A stretch of DNA of 28,058 nt, from the NCBI GenBank assembly GCA_022565015.1, contig JADFKI010000009.1, positions 1 to 28,058 on the forward strand. Reading direction: 5' to 3'. Shown here one piece after another: positions 1-7,867 of the stretch. The translations under genes were made by a program, and so were the position numbers. Source of the stretch: Chloroflexota bacterium. GTDB taxonomy: Bacteria; Chloroflexota; Dehalococcoidia; Lucifugimonadales; JADFKI01. Under the pieces are notes generated by a model. The model saw only the letters and a list, made by a program, of their open reading frames with translations. It did not search any database and was not told where the DNA came from. Positions within the stretch are counted from its first letter, which is position 1, and the number at the start of each line of letters is the position of its first letter.

Positions 1-1
1 G

Positions 2-211
2 AAACTGGAGTTGGTTCGCCGCCCGGCCCACCAGCACACCTTTCAGGTGCTACCACGCCGGTGGGTGGTAGAACGCACCTTCGCCTGGCTGGGACGCCAA
101 CGGCGCCTGAGTAAAGACTATGAGGCATTATCCGAAACCACTGAAGCATGGATCTATACTGCCATGACTGGCTTGATGCTAAGACGCTTAGCCCGCAGCC
201 CTACTTTTTAA
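2..211 (+). pseudogene. IS5/IS4-type transposase, C-terminal fragment
   Basis: The window opens inside this reading frame, which continues in frame to the left edge, so only about the last 69 residues are visible. The segment RRWVVERTFAWLGRQRR is the C-terminal block of DDE transposases of the IS5 superfamily; the Glu of VVERTFAW is the third catalytic acid. The following KDYE and a short basic tail ending at TAA also fit. The rest of the element lies outside the window, so whether it is a complete insertion sequence or a relic cannot be judged. The A/T-rich stretch just after the stop could hold the right inverted repeat, but without the left end it cannot be confirmed. Confidence 0.8.
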
Positions 212-275
212 ACACCCTCTTAGAGAATGTTCGTCGCACGGCATTGGAGATGAATGGCTGAGGAGACCCCCTGTA

Positions 276-326
276 GTCCCCCTTCGTAAGGGGGACAGCA
301 TTTTCCCCCTCCTTGAGAAGGAGGGG
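276..326. repeat. pair of GC-rich 9-bp hairpins
   Basis: Two perfect palindromes stand 9 nt apart. Positions 276-284 pair with 288-296 (9 bp, loop CGT), and 306-314 pair with 318-326 (9 bp, loop GAG). C-run/G-run hairpins of this kind, with the pattern CCCTCCTTGAGAAGGAGGG, are a common dispersed intergenic repeat in bacteria. They sit right after the transposase tail. The 212-545 gap holds these hairpins, a further C-rich stretch near 375-405 and a terminator at 490-513. I see no gene in it. Confidence 0.7.
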
Positions 327-481
327 TTAGGGGAGGTCAAATGTGACACAATACTTCAATAGAGCCGGCGAAAAGACCCCTTCGGTCCCCCTTGCCAGAG
401 GGGGTTATCCCCTTCCGGACTCCCCCATGACCATCTTGAGACAGTTGCTAAGTCATTATGCTTCTCAAAATGACGGTCCGC

Positions 482-517
482 AAAAAAATGAGACGCGTCA
501 ACCGGCGCGTCTCTTTT
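482..517 (-). terminator. bidirectional intrinsic terminator after the TPP enzyme gene
   Basis: GAGACGCG (490-497) pairs perfectly with CGCGTCTC (506-513) around an 8-nt loop. On the minus strand the stem is followed by a run of T (complement of A482-A488), 33 nt past the TPP-enzyme stop codon. On the plus strand it is followed by TTTT. It can therefore work in both directions, but the neighbour it clearly serves is the minus-strand gene. Confidence 0.8.
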
Positions 518-545
518 GCCCCGTCGTTAAAAGTGAATATACGGC

Positions 546-2150
546 CTAGTACGGGTAAGGCATCTCCCCCACGGGGACCTCTATCAGCGTCGGCGCGTCG
601 GTATTCAGCGCCTTCCTAAGCTCGTATTCCAGCTCCTCGGCGTTCTCTTTGCCGACCCTCACCGCCCGCATGCCGTACGCCTCCGCCAGCTTCACGAAGT
701 CCGGGTTGTGCAGCTTCGACCCGTAGGCCCTGCCCTCGAAACGCGTCTTCTGGTCGCGCATGACGTTGCCGTAGGCGTTGTCGTTGAAGACGACCACGAC
801 GGTGTTGATGCCGTGCATTACCGCCGTGGCAAGCTCCTGGGAGTTGAAAAGGAAGCCTCCGTCGCCCGAGACGGCAACGACGGCCTTGTCCGGCTGTGCC
901 ACCTTGGCTCCCAGTGCGACGGGATATGCGAACCCTAGATTGCCGAAGTACGACGATGTCAGGAAGGACCTCGGCGAGTAAACAGGGAAGTGGGCGCGGC
1001 TGTAATATCCGACCTGGGTCATGCCGGGAACCAGGATGCCGTCGTCGGGCATTGCGTTTCGAATGGCCCCCAGGAGAGGACCCAACGGCTCCAGCCTCTT
1101 GCCGGGGTCGAATCGTGCAGAGCGAATGGCCTCATACCTCTCTCTTCGACTCTCTCGAACTGGAATGGTCGTCGATATGACCTTGTACAGCTCCTCCAGC
1201 GTCTGGCGTGCGTCTCCGACCACGCCTACCGTGTTCGAGTAGTTGCGGCCGATCTCCGCCTCATCGATGTCGATCTGCACCACCTTTTGGCCGTCGAGCA
1301 TGGTTGGAGTAGCCAGTCGCGTGCCCACGGCCAGTATGACGTCGTGCTTCGCCATCTCGTCTTTCAGCGGGTCCTCTCGGACCCTCAGTCCACCCAACGA
1401 GAGGTAATGTCTGTCCGATATCGCGCCCTTGCCCTCGGCGGTCTCGACGACGGGCGCCTGCAGATGCTCGGCCACCTTGAGAAGGGCCTCGCCTGCGTCG
1501 GACAGGTTCACGCCGCCGCCCGCCCATATCATCGGGCTCTCGGCGGATGCGAGAATCGAGGCGGCCTCCTGAATGCTCTCTCGGCTGGCCGCCGGACGCT
1601 GAAAGCTGACCGGCTCCAGCAGCTCGATGTCGGCCTCTTCTCCCAGTGTCTCGGGCGGGATCTCGATCTCCACCGGCCGCGGCCTGCCCGATTTCAGCTG
1701 AAAGAACGCCTCGTGAACGGCCTCCGGTATGTCCTTGGCGTCGAGGACTCGCTGGGCCCATTTTGTGACGGGACGTATGGTGTCCAGCTGGTCGTTGATC
1801 TCGTGCAAGACACCCCTGTCAACGCCAATCATGTCCTTCTCGATCTGTCCGGCCACCACGAAGATGGGCGAGGAGGCCGCGTATGCGGTGCCGATGGCGG
1901 CCGAAGCGTTCTGCAGACCAGGTCCCGGCACGACGAGCGCCGTGCCGATGCCTCCGCCCGCCCTCGCGAAGCCGTCCGCCATGTAGGCGGTGGCCTGTTC
2001 GTGGCGAGTCGTGATGAACCTGATGTCCGATTCGTCGTACAGGGCGTCCAGGGCGTGGTAGAGCTGCACGCCCGGCAGTCCAAATATTACGCTTACGCCC
2101 TCGCGTCGCATCTGTCTGGCCAGCGCCTGGCCTCCCGTCATCATTGGCAT
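546..2150 (-). CDS. thiamine-diphosphate-dependent enzyme, acetolactate synthase-like large subunit
   Basis: The 534-residue protein has the three-domain layout of the acetolactate synthase/benzoylformate decarboxylase superfamily. The N-terminal PYR domain has the cofactor-activating Glu51 in RHEQATAYMADG. The central domain covers about 190-330. The C-terminal PP domain has the ThDP/Mg motif GDGG at 429-432 and NDNAYGN at 456-462. The family decarboxylates a 2-keto acid and either joins the product to an acceptor or releases an aldehyde. No small regulatory subunit (ilvN) or ilvC is adjacent, so a biosynthetic IlvB role is doubtful; a catabolic carboligase or decarboxylase is as likely. ATG at 2150 is preceded by GGAAAGG about 10 nt upstream. 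Met3 and Met4 are alternative starts. A terminator follows the stop. Superfamily is firm, substrate unknown. Confidence 0.9.
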   Translation of the reverse strand: MPMMTGGQALARQMRREGVSVIFGLPGVQLYHALDALYDESDIRFITTRHEQATAYMADGFARAGGGIGTALVVPGPGLQNASAAIGTAYAASSPIFVVAGQIEKDMIGVDRGVLHEINDQLDTIRPVTKWAQRVLDAKDIPEAVHEAFFQLKSGRPRPVEIEIPPETLGEEADIELLEPVSFQRPAASRESIQEAASILASAESPMIWAGGGVNLSDAGEALLKVAEHLQAPVVETAEGKGAISDRHYLSLGGLRVREDPLKDEMAKHDVILAVGTRLATPTMLDGQKVVQIDIDEAEIGRNYSNTVGVVGDARQTLEELYKVISTTIPVRESRRERYEAIRSARFDPGKRLEPLGPLLGAIRNAMPDDGILVPGMTQVGYYSRAHFPVYSPRSFLTSSYFGNLGFAYPVALGAKVAQPDKAVVAVSGDGGFLFNSQELATAVMHGINTVVVVFNDNAYGNVMRDQKTRFEGRAYGSKLHNPDFVKLAEAYGMRAVRVGKENAEELEYELRKALNTDAPTLIEVPVGEMPYPY

Positions 2151-2376
2151 ATTTTTAGCTTACCTTTCCACTTTCCGTTGTCACGTGAGATTGTCCTGAA
2201 GGGACGAGGTTTTGTCGGGTATGGCCCTCTTGCTCAACCTTCATTTGGCCACCCGGCCCGCTTTTCCCCTGGGGACCTTCGCACGGAACTCCGATCAGGT
2301 TGAAGAAAACTATACCTCTAAGCCGACGCCAAAATCAAACCGATGGCTCGGATGTCGTGAAGGGATTCCCGCCAAG

Positions 2377-2411
2377 CAAAAGGCCCACGCCGTTGGACAT
2401 GGGCCCTTCTT
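2377..2411 (-). terminator. intrinsic terminator after the luciferase-like oxidoreductase gene
   Basis: Read on the minus strand, GGCCCA and TGGGCC form a 6-bp stem around a loop of about 12 nt and are followed directly by TTTTG. It begins about 25 nt after the stop codon at 2432. The stem is moderately long, and the plus-strand reading lacks a clean T-run. Confidence 0.6.
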
Positions 2412-2431
2412 GCGATCGTGTCAGGCACCGA

Positions 2432-3598
2432 TTAGCGACGCTGCCCTACGTAGTCCTCCCGCGCCCGGTCTAAAGCGGCGGTACGCTTTGCTTTAAGCTC
2501 GTCGCGCTTGTTCTCGGACCACTTCTGGGACGCGTCCAGGCTCTTCACCGAGCCCTGGAACTGCGGCATGACGTACCGGGCCAGCAGCTCGTAGCTGTGG
2601 TACACCTGCTCACGCGTGCCCCACTCCGTGGCCTGCAGCAGGAATCCGCCGAATCCGCCGCTGTCTTCGTCCACCTCTTTAATCTTCGCGATCAGGTCGT
2701 CCGGCGTGCCTACGCACCATGCGCCCTTTTCGACCATGGCGTCGATTATCTTGTCGGCCGGCCCGTCCACCACGGAGTCGTGCCCCAGCGTTCGCTCGAA
2801 GTACTCGCGCTGGTAGCGGCCCGCAGCCGATCGGGCCTGTTCCATGGCCTCTTTCTTGGTCTCGGCGAGGTACACGTGCATCACGACGCGCCACTCGTTA
2901 CGGTCCATGACGTTGCCGTACTCAGCCGCGGTCTCCTCGGCGACCTTCCAGAACTCGCGCAGGTTGGGAGCGATACTCCCTCCCCTCACGATGCTGACGG
3001 ACAGCACGGCAATCCCGTGCTTTCCCGCAAGCACCATTCCCGACGGAGACTGCGCCGCCGCGACGGCTATCGGGAAGTGAGGCTTCGTGTAGGGCCTGAG
3101 ATGAAGCATGGCCTCGTTTAGCTCGAACCACTCGGACTTATAGGTGATGGGCTCCTCTTCAGTGAGGAGTCGCAAGATGATTCCAAGGGACTCGTCCATG
3201 CGCCTGCGCTGCGTAAGTGGGTCAATCCCCAGCATGGCTGCGTCGGTGCCCAGAGCGCCGGGGCCTACGCCCAGCATTGTGCGGCCACGGGTCAGGTGGT
3301 CCAGCAGCACCATGCGGTTGGCGACCATGAGCGGATGGTGGTATGGCAGGCTGATGACGCCCGTGCCCAGCTTGATGTGGCGTGTGCGCTCGGCGGCCGT
3401 TGCCATGAACACCTCGGGCGAGGCGATGATCTCCCAGCCGGCGCTGTGATGCTCGCCAATCCAGGCCTCGTCATAGCCCAGGTGGTCCAGCCACTGAAGA
3501 AGCTCCAGGTCACGGTCCAGGGATAGGGTCGGGTTCTCGTCCTTCCAGTGAAATGGCGCGAGGAAGACTCCAAATTTCATACGCTCGGGGAGTGTCAT
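2432..3598 (-). CDS. LLM-class flavin-dependent oxidoreductase (luciferase-like monooxygenase)
   Basis: The 388-residue protein fits a bacterial luciferase-like TIM barrel. It opens with MKFGVFLAPFHW (residues 7-18) and has the family EHH motif at about 49-51 (WIGEHHSAGW). IKLGTGVISLPYHHP and the strand ending in LGVGPGALGTDA follow. These enzymes use reduced FMN or F420 to oxidise small organic substrates; the nearest families are alkanal and limonene monooxygenases. No flavin reductase is adjacent, although an FMN reductase lies at 26.8-27.4 kb. ATG 3598 has AGAGG 6-10 nt upstream; the ATG at residue 7 would match the common family start. The C-terminal 40 residues are charged and probably helical. 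Both it and the TPP enzyme have their own terminators, so they need not be co-transcribed. Confidence 0.88.
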   Translation of the reverse strand: MTLPERMKFGVFLAPFHWKDENPTLSLDRDLELLQWLDHLGYDEAWIGEHHSAGWEIIASPEVFMATAAERTRHIKLGTGVISLPYHHPLMVANRMVLLDHLTRGRTMLGVGPGALGTDAAMLGIDPLTQRRRMDESLGIILRLLTEEEPITYKSEWFELNEAMLHLRPYTKPHFPIAVAAAQSPSGMVLAGKHGIAVLSVSIVRGGSIAPNLREFWKVAEETAAEYGNVMDRNEWRVVMHVYLAETKKEAMEQARSAAGRYQREYFERTLGHDSVVDGPADKIIDAMVEKGAWCVGTPDDLIAKIKEVDEDSGGFGGFLLQATEWGTREQVYHSYELLARYVMPQFQGSVKSLDASQKWSENKRDELKAKRTAALDRAREDYVGQRR

Positions 3599-3787
3599 CT
3601 AAAACCTCTTTCGTGACCGGTTGCTTACTCTTTTCGCCGTAAAGGCCCGAGTAAACGGAAATTTGATACCGGAATTCTAGCACGGAGGGTATCATCGGGC
3701 AACCGGACCTGGAGGCTTCGAGCGACGTGCTCTCCGCAGCGGCGGAGTCCTGCGATATTCACACTAAGGAGTCGGACGGGGCGACCC

Positions 3788-3866
3788 TTCGACAAGCTCA
3801 GGGCGAACGGTGGGAGAGCTGTCATGCTGAATGTAATGAAGCATCCGGGGTGGTGTGGTGTAATCA
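3788..3866. repeat. REP-like palindromic repeat (CTTCGACAAGCTCAGGGCG type)
   Basis: Positions 3788-3810 match the arm found at 15096-15118 with a single difference (GGGCG instead of GGACG). It is followed by an imperfect second unit with ATGCTGAATG and GAAGCAT near 3824-3846. Twelve bases at 3959-3970 (CGTCTATCCAGA) also match the left end of the 21.3 kb element. The element lies in the 376-bp gap 3599-3974, in which I see no gene. Confidence 0.65.
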
Positions 3867-3974
3867 CCCATCGCAGCGAATTCCACGTCCCGAACTGCCG
3901 CCACCGGGAATGACGGCATGTAAGCCCCTCGAAACGCTTATTTTGGTATATGAAAATCCGTCTATCCAGATCGT

Positions 3975-4661
3975 TTAAGGTGGGGGCATATCGAGAATTT
4001 TGCGCAGGACGAAGGCGACGTTTTTCATGGCGGATGGTATGTTTTCGAAAAATTGCGTTGAGGCATCGTGATCGGCATTGTCCGATATGCCTCTAAGCTC
4101 GAGGTAGGGTATGTTAGAGAACTTGGCCGCCCTAGCCCCTCCGGCGCCTTCCCACGCGACTGCTAATGCGCCTGTCGAATCCCTGAGCTGCCTGGCGCGC
4201 GCCGCGTCTGCGATGTCCTCGTCACCGCTGGCAATCAGCCCGAAGTGGAGGGCAAAGCCTTCCTGCGACGGGACTTCGAGGCTGCCTAGTCCCCTAATGT
4301 GTGGCTTAGAGCCCTCGAAACTGGGAAGGGGCCTCTTGGAGAACGCGCGATTGAAATCGTGCTCCACAGTAGACGTGCCGACCACCACATCGCCTATGGC
4401 AAGCCCGGGTCCGAGCCCGCCGGCGGTGCCCGCGCATACGGCGAGGCTCACGCCGTCGATGTGGTCAAGCAGGTGCTGCGTCTGGATCCCGAACTGCGCC
4501 TTTCCCAGGCCGCCCTGGGCCACGAACAGCGAACCGTCGGCGTAGCTTCGGCCGGAAATCTGGCCATGAGAGACGCTAGACGAGGGCAGCCCCAGGGATG
4601 TCAGCTCTTCGGTCAAAGAAGTGAACTCCCTTTCAATAGGGGTCAACACTAGCACGGTCAT
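3975..4661 (-). CDS. purine nucleosidase/phosphorylase family protein, MTA/SAH nucleosidase-like
   Basis: The 228-residue protein belongs to the PNP/UDP phosphorylase superfamily. Residues 49-55 (QGGLGKA), 78-85 (GTAGGLGP) and 90-104 (GDVVVGTSTVEHDFN) match the nucleoside-binding fold. WEGAGGARAA (170-179) aligns with the MEGAA block that contacts ribose. RGISDNAD (190-197) carries the catalytic Asp194 of methylthioadenosine/S-adenosylhomocysteine nucleosidases, and Glu10 sits where the second catalytic acid is expected. The likely reaction is hydrolysis of 5'-methylthioadenosine or S-adenosylhomocysteine, or a related deoxyadenosine or futalosine-type substrate. ATG 4661 has AGGAGG 9 nt upstream, a strong site. 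It is divergent from the LuxR-type regulator. Trp in place of Met before Glu171 is unusual for canonical MTAN, so the exact substrate is open. Confidence 0.82.
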   Translation of the reverse strand: MTVLVLTPIEREFTSLTEELTSLGLPSSSVSHGQISGRSYADGSLFVAQGGLGKAQFGIQTQHLLDHIDGVSLAVCAGTAGGLGPGLAIGDVVVGTSTVEHDFNRAFSKRPLPSFEGSKPHIRGLGSLEVPSQEGFALHFGLIASGDEDIADAARARQLRDSTGALAVAWEGAGGARAAKFSNIPYLELRGISDNADHDASTQFFENIPSAMKNVAFVLRKILDMPPP

Positions 4662-4781
4662 GTATTCTGCCTCCTGGAGAACGCGATGGAGGAATGCTGC
4701 GTTAATATCATTGTCTGGGATATAAACTGGCGGTCGGGTGGATATGCACCTATGATGAATTCAGTATGCGAGGGACCGTTT

Positions 4782-5423
4782 ATGGCCGAATTCGATTATA
4801 ACAGCACAAGAATTCTGGTAGTCGCCGACGACACGCTGGCTCGGTCCGGCCTGGCCGCCGAGCTTTCAGGCGTGCCGGGAATGGCCGTCGTGGCCAAGAT
4901 GCCCTCGCTGGATGTAGCCGCGGCCATCGATGCCTACCAGCCCGACGCCATCGTATGGGACGTCGGTTGGGATTCCGCGGCCGGCGTTTCGCGAATTGTT
5001 GGGCTCGTCGGTGAGGGCCCGCCAATCGTGGCGCTGGTACACAGGGAGAACGGCCTGCCCGGGATCGCCGGCCTAGGCGCCGTCGGTGTGGTCTACAGGG
5101 ATGCCGCCGCCGAGAGGATAGCCGCCGCCGTTGTCGCGGCGACACAAGGTCTCGTCATCGTCGAGCCGGAGCTGTCCGCAAGCCTGAGCGGCGGCGCCTC
5201 CGCATCCCCACGCGACGAGGCTGAACGCGGCCTTACCGCTCGCGAGATGCAGGTCTTGCGCCTCATGGCAGACGGCTCATCGAACAAGGCGATCGCCTAC
5301 GACCTCGACATCAGCGAGCACACCGTCAAGTTTCACGTGAACTCCATCATGGGCAAGCTGGGCGTGCACAGCCGCACCGAGGCCGTCATGAACGCCACGC
5401 GCTCGGGACTTTTACCCCTCTAG
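4782..5423 (+). CDS. NarL/LuxR-type response regulator with degenerate receiver
   Basis: From the chosen ATG the protein is 213 residues. Residues 9-125 form a CheY-like receiver: Asp16-Asp17 in VVADD and the phosphoacceptor-position Asp60 in IVWDVGW. The switch Thr/Ser after strand 4 is Val86 (PIVALVHREN), and the invariant Lys after strand 5 is Arg106 (GVVYRDA). Residues 150-210 are a LuxR helix-turn-helix (LTAREMQVLRLMADG, then SNKAIAYDLDISEHTVKFHV). The frame stays open back to 4686, but 4782 begins the conserved domain and has GAGGG about 10 nt upstream; ATG 4752/4755 is also possible. No sensor kinase is in the window, which with the altered switch residues suggests phosphorylation-independent action. 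It lies 350 bp before the protease pair, so these are candidate targets, without proof. Confidence 0.87.
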   Translation: MAEFDYNSTRILVVADDTLARSGLAAELSGVPGMAVVAKMPSLDVAAAIDAYQPDAIVWDVGWDSAAGVSRIVGLVGEGPPIVALVHRENGLPGIAGLGAVGVVYRDAAAERIAAAVVAATQGLVIVEPELSASLSGGASASPRDEAERGLTAREMQVLRLMADGSSNKAIAYDLDISEHTVKFHVNSIMGKLGVHSRTEAVMNATRSGLLPL

Positions 5424-5506
5424 CAGGGTGTTGGAAAACTCTTTCGACCATCCCTCCGGCGCCTTTTCGGGTGAGGAATGGGAAGAAATTTGTATCTGAG
5501 GAGCAC

Positions 5507-5589
5507 CCTTCGACGATGCTCAGGGCAGGCTCTCAGACTCCCGGCAATCCGCCTGTCCGAGATAAGTTCGGACTCCGATGCGTCGGAGT
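5507..5589. repeat. REP-like repeat with 43-nt core shared with 21.3 kb
   Basis: Positions 5546-5588 are the reverse complement of 21301-21341 apart from one substitution and a 2-nt indel. Within it, 5572-5578 and 5583-5589 form a perfect 7-bp stem with loop TGCG. The left end (CCTTCGACGATGCTCAGGGC, from 5508) resembles the other repeat termini. It occupies the middle of the 5424-5772 gap. A run of seven T near 5610 follows at a distance, too far for a classical terminator. No gene is visible in the gap. Confidence 0.75.
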
Positions 5590-5772
5590 AGTGGACTGCG
5601 CTCCCCATTTTTTTATCCGCCTACCGGACCTAGACCTTCTTCCAGGTTCTGCCCCGCCTGAACGGGCGAGGCGCTTCGAATCCGAGTCCTCTATCTTGGA
5701 ATAGACGCAGGGTAATGGCTGCGGAATCACGTTTCATATTTAGAAGCAAATTACCGTAAGGGGGAAGAAAAA

Positions 5773-6666
5773 ATGTCAGGGATCTTAACACAGCTATCAA
5801 AGGATATCGCCGAGCTTGTCGTCGACGCGGGCCGCGGCGTCGTCAGGGTTGAGGCGAGAAGGCGCATGCCCGCCAGCGGCATCGTCTGGTCGGACGATGG
5901 AGTCATCGTCACGGCGCATCACGTCGTCGAGCGGGACGAGGAGATAAGCATAGGCTTGCCCGACGGCGGCACTGCGGAAGCAAAGCTGGTCGGGCGTGAC
6001 TCGTCCATCGACGTCGCAGTCTTGAAGGCGGAGCAATCCGGACTGACGGCCGTGCAGCGAGCGACGGCGGACTCCGTCAGCGCGGGCAACCTCGTCTTGG
6101 CGTTGGGTCGTCCGGGGAAGGAGCCTCGTGCGACATTGGGCATGGTGAATGCCGTAGGCGACGCCTGGCGCACCCCGGCCGGCGGCGCCGTTGACAGCTA
6201 CGTTCAGACGGACGTGACCATGTATCCGGGTTTCTCCGGCGGACCGCTGGTGGCTCCGAGCGGGCGGGTGGTAGGCATGAATACGTCGGCCCTGATCAGG
6301 GGCGCCGCCGCGACCATTCCCGTGGCCACGCTGGAGAAGACCGTGGTCCAGCTTCTGGAGCACGGCCGCGTGCAAAGGGGATTCCTTGGCGTCGGCGCGC
6401 AGCCCGTTCGACTTCAGTCGAGCATCGCCGACGAATCCGGCCAGGATACGGGGCTTCTCATCGCTTCGATCGTGGAGGATGGCCCGGCGGACAAGGGAGG
6501 CCTTCTGGTCGGCGATACCCTGGTCGCTCTGGACTCGGAGCCGCTCAGACAGCTTGACGACCTCCTGAGCGCACTCGGCGACAAGGCGGGCCGGACGTCG
6601 ACCGTAAAGCTCGTCCGGGCAGGACAGTTGAAAGAAATCTCGGTCGTCGTCGGAGAGAGGTCCTAA
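5773..6666 (+). CDS. trypsin-like serine protease with C-terminal PDZ domain (HtrA/DegP family), no signal peptide
   Basis: The 297-residue protein has the S1C catalytic triad: His50 in TAHHVV, Asp80 in SSIDVAVLK and Ser155 in PGFSGGPL. A PDZ domain runs from about 203 (RGFLGVGAQ) to the C-terminus and includes VEDGPADKGGLLVGDTL. HtrA proteins degrade or refold misfolded proteins outside the membrane, but this one starts MSGILTQLSKDIAELV, an amphipathic helix with no hydrophobic signal or anchor, so a cytoplasmic location is inferred. The usual Asn before the nucleophile is Phe154. GGGGGAAG lies about 7 nt before the ATG. It is the first gene of a two-gene operon with another S1C protease 4 nt downstream. 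A regulatory peptidase or a non-proteolytic chaperone are both possible. Confidence 0.88.
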   Translation: MSGILTQLSKDIAELVVDAGRGVVRVEARRRMPASGIVWSDDGVIVTAHHVVERDEEISIGLPDGGTAEAKLVGRDSSIDVAVLKAEQSGLTAVQRATADSVSAGNLVLALGRPGKEPRATLGMVNAVGDAWRTPAGGAVDSYVQTDVTMYPGFSGGPLVAPSGRVVGMNTSALIRGAAATIPVATLEKTVVQLLEHGRVQRGFLGVGAQPVRLQSSIADESGQDTGLLIASIVEDGPADKGGLLVGDTLVALDSEPLRQLDDLLSALGDKAGRTSTVKLVRAGQLKEISVVVGERS

Positions 6667-6670
6667 GGAT

Positions 6671-7261
6671 ATGCAGAGTAGAAGCGTTCTTCATGAAGTG
6701 AGCAGCGAGATGGCCTCGGTCGTTCAAAGGGCCAGGCGCAGCGTCGTCGAGATCCTGGACGACGGGGGAGGACGAGGCGCCGGGACCGTGTGGCACCGGG
6801 ACGGCCTCATCCTGACGAACGCTCACGTCGTCCGCGACAGGGCACTTCGCGTCTCCCTGGCAGACGGAAGGGTCCTGGCCGCGAAGGTCGTGGCGGTCAG
6901 CAAGGAGCACGACCTGGCGGCCCTGACGGTGGACGCCGAGGACTTGCCGGCGATAGCCGTTGGCGACTCCAGGAGGGTCATGTCCGGCGAACTTGTCCTG
7001 GCGATCGGCCACCCATGGGGTCAGGTGGGCGCCGTGACATCCGGCGTCGCCATCGGCCTGGAGTCCCACGACGGCTCCGGACGCGAATGGCTCGCCATTA
7101 ACATGCAGCTTCGGCCCGGCAATTCCGGTGGACCGCTGCTGGACAGCGAGGGTCGCCTGATCGGTATCAATACCATCATGAGCGGTCCAAATGTCGGCCT
7201 GGCGGTGCCGTCGCACGTCGCCAAGGGCTTCTTGACCAGGGAGCTGGAAGCGGCCGCCTAG
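6671..7261 (+). CDS. trypsin-like serine protease, PDZ-less (S1C family)
   Basis: The 196-residue protein is only the protease core. The triad is His52 (LTNAHVV), Asp81 (EHDLAALTV) and Ser152 (RPGNSGGPLLD), all canonical. There is no PDZ domain, no signal peptide and no transmembrane segment. The ATG is 4 nt after the upstream protease stop, with AAGGAT immediately before, so the two are almost certainly co-transcribed. The pair look like an old duplication in which one copy kept the PDZ and the other lost it; a hetero-oligomer is an inference from the arrangement only. Their N-terminal 20-30 residues are both helical and similar in layout. Confidence 0.87.
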   Translation: MQSRSVLHEVSSEMASVVQRARRSVVEILDDGGGRGAGTVWHRDGLILTNAHVVRDRALRVSLADGRVLAAKVVAVSKEHDLAALTVDAEDLPAIAVGDSRRVMSGELVLAIGHPWGQVGAVTSGVAIGLESHDGSGREWLAINMQLRPGNSGGPLLDSEGRLIGINTIMSGPNVGLAVPSHVAKGFLTRELEAAA

Positions 7262-7278
7262 GTTACAGGCCACGTAAA

Positions 7279-7370
7279 AAGTGGAGAGGCCGCGGCTTAA
7301 ATCATAGGAATGGCAAATCGTGGAGAGGTCCGGCTTTTGCTAAAAATATCAGTCGCGGCCGGCCTCTCCG
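7279..7370. repeat. three copies of a GGAGAGGCC-type motif between convergent genes
   Basis: GTGGAGAGG occurs near 7280 and again near 7320 in direct orientation, and a third copy lies inverted at about 7360-7370 inside the end of the PPOX gene. The second and third copies can pair over about 11 bp with one bulge. The site lies between the convergent protease and PPOX genes. No T-run follows closely, so a terminator role is possible but unproven. Confidence 0.4.
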
Positions 7371-7765
7371 TGGAACTCGATGACCTTGGCTGGTCGAATG
7401 CGGAGCGTAATCGAGTCCGATCCTCGCGTTCTCTCGGTATAGGCCTGACCTCGACTTTCACCCAGATACCTAATTGCCAGGGCAAGCCGTTTGTCGTCGG
7501 ACAGCGGCGGGCCTATCTCGGCTTCGCCCTGCACCGTTACCACGTAATATGGGGGCTCACGGCGCTCTACGACCAGCGTGACGGCGGGGTTTCGCTGGAC
7601 GTTGCGGTGCTTCTGTGAGCCTGTCCCCGTGGATACAAGGAGCTCCTGGTCCTCATACAGGTACCACACCGGGGCTGCGTGCGGCCGATTTCCCAGACCG
7701 ACGGTGGCCAGTATGGCGATGTTGGCCCGGCCAAGAAAATCGTTCGCTTCGTCGCTGATCGTCAT
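7349..7765 (-). CDS. PPOX-class / FDOR flavin- or F420-dependent oxidoreductase
   Basis: The 138-residue protein matches the split-barrel pyridoxamine-5'-phosphate-oxidase-like family. It opens with a short helix, then NIAILATVGLGNRPHAAPVWYLYED, then LLVSTGTGSQKHRNVQRNPAVTLVVE and YYVVTVQGEAEIG. The Lys-His-Arg-Asn-Val stretch after Thr-Gly-Ser-Gln is the usual phosphate-contact region for FMN or F420. The size and pattern fit F420-type FDOR-B or small FMN proteins; the cofactor cannot be settled from sequence. ATG 7765 is preceded by a G-run about 12 nt upstream. It is convergent with the proteases and divergent from hyuA. Soluble, with no signal. Confidence 0.82.
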   Translation of the reverse strand: MTISDEANDFLGRANIAILATVGLGNRPHAAPVWYLYEDQELLVSTGTGSQKHRNVQRNPAVTLVVERREPPYYVVTVQGEAEIGPPLSDDKRLALAIRYLGESRGQAYTERTRGSDSITLRIRPAKVIEFHGEAGRD

Positions 7766-7867
7766 ATGTTTTCGCCCCCGTAGCGCTTCGTATCTGATTC
7801 ATCGTATTGGCCCGAGTGTAGCACCGCGCCGGGTTGCGGGCAACACCGCTCTCCCCATTGCACCCGC

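Noticed and set aside
343..549. 68-residue open frame
   Set aside because: It consists of repeat and terminator sequence with no family similarity and no ribosome site.
990..2303. 437-residue antisense frame over the TPP enzyme
   Set aside because: It mirrors the codon bias of the real minus-strand gene, has Arg/His-rich composition and no recognisable motif.
5572..5616. Terminator after the regulator gene
   Set aside because: The 7-bp hairpin is real but the T-run begins about 15-20 nt later; it fits better as part of the repeat core.
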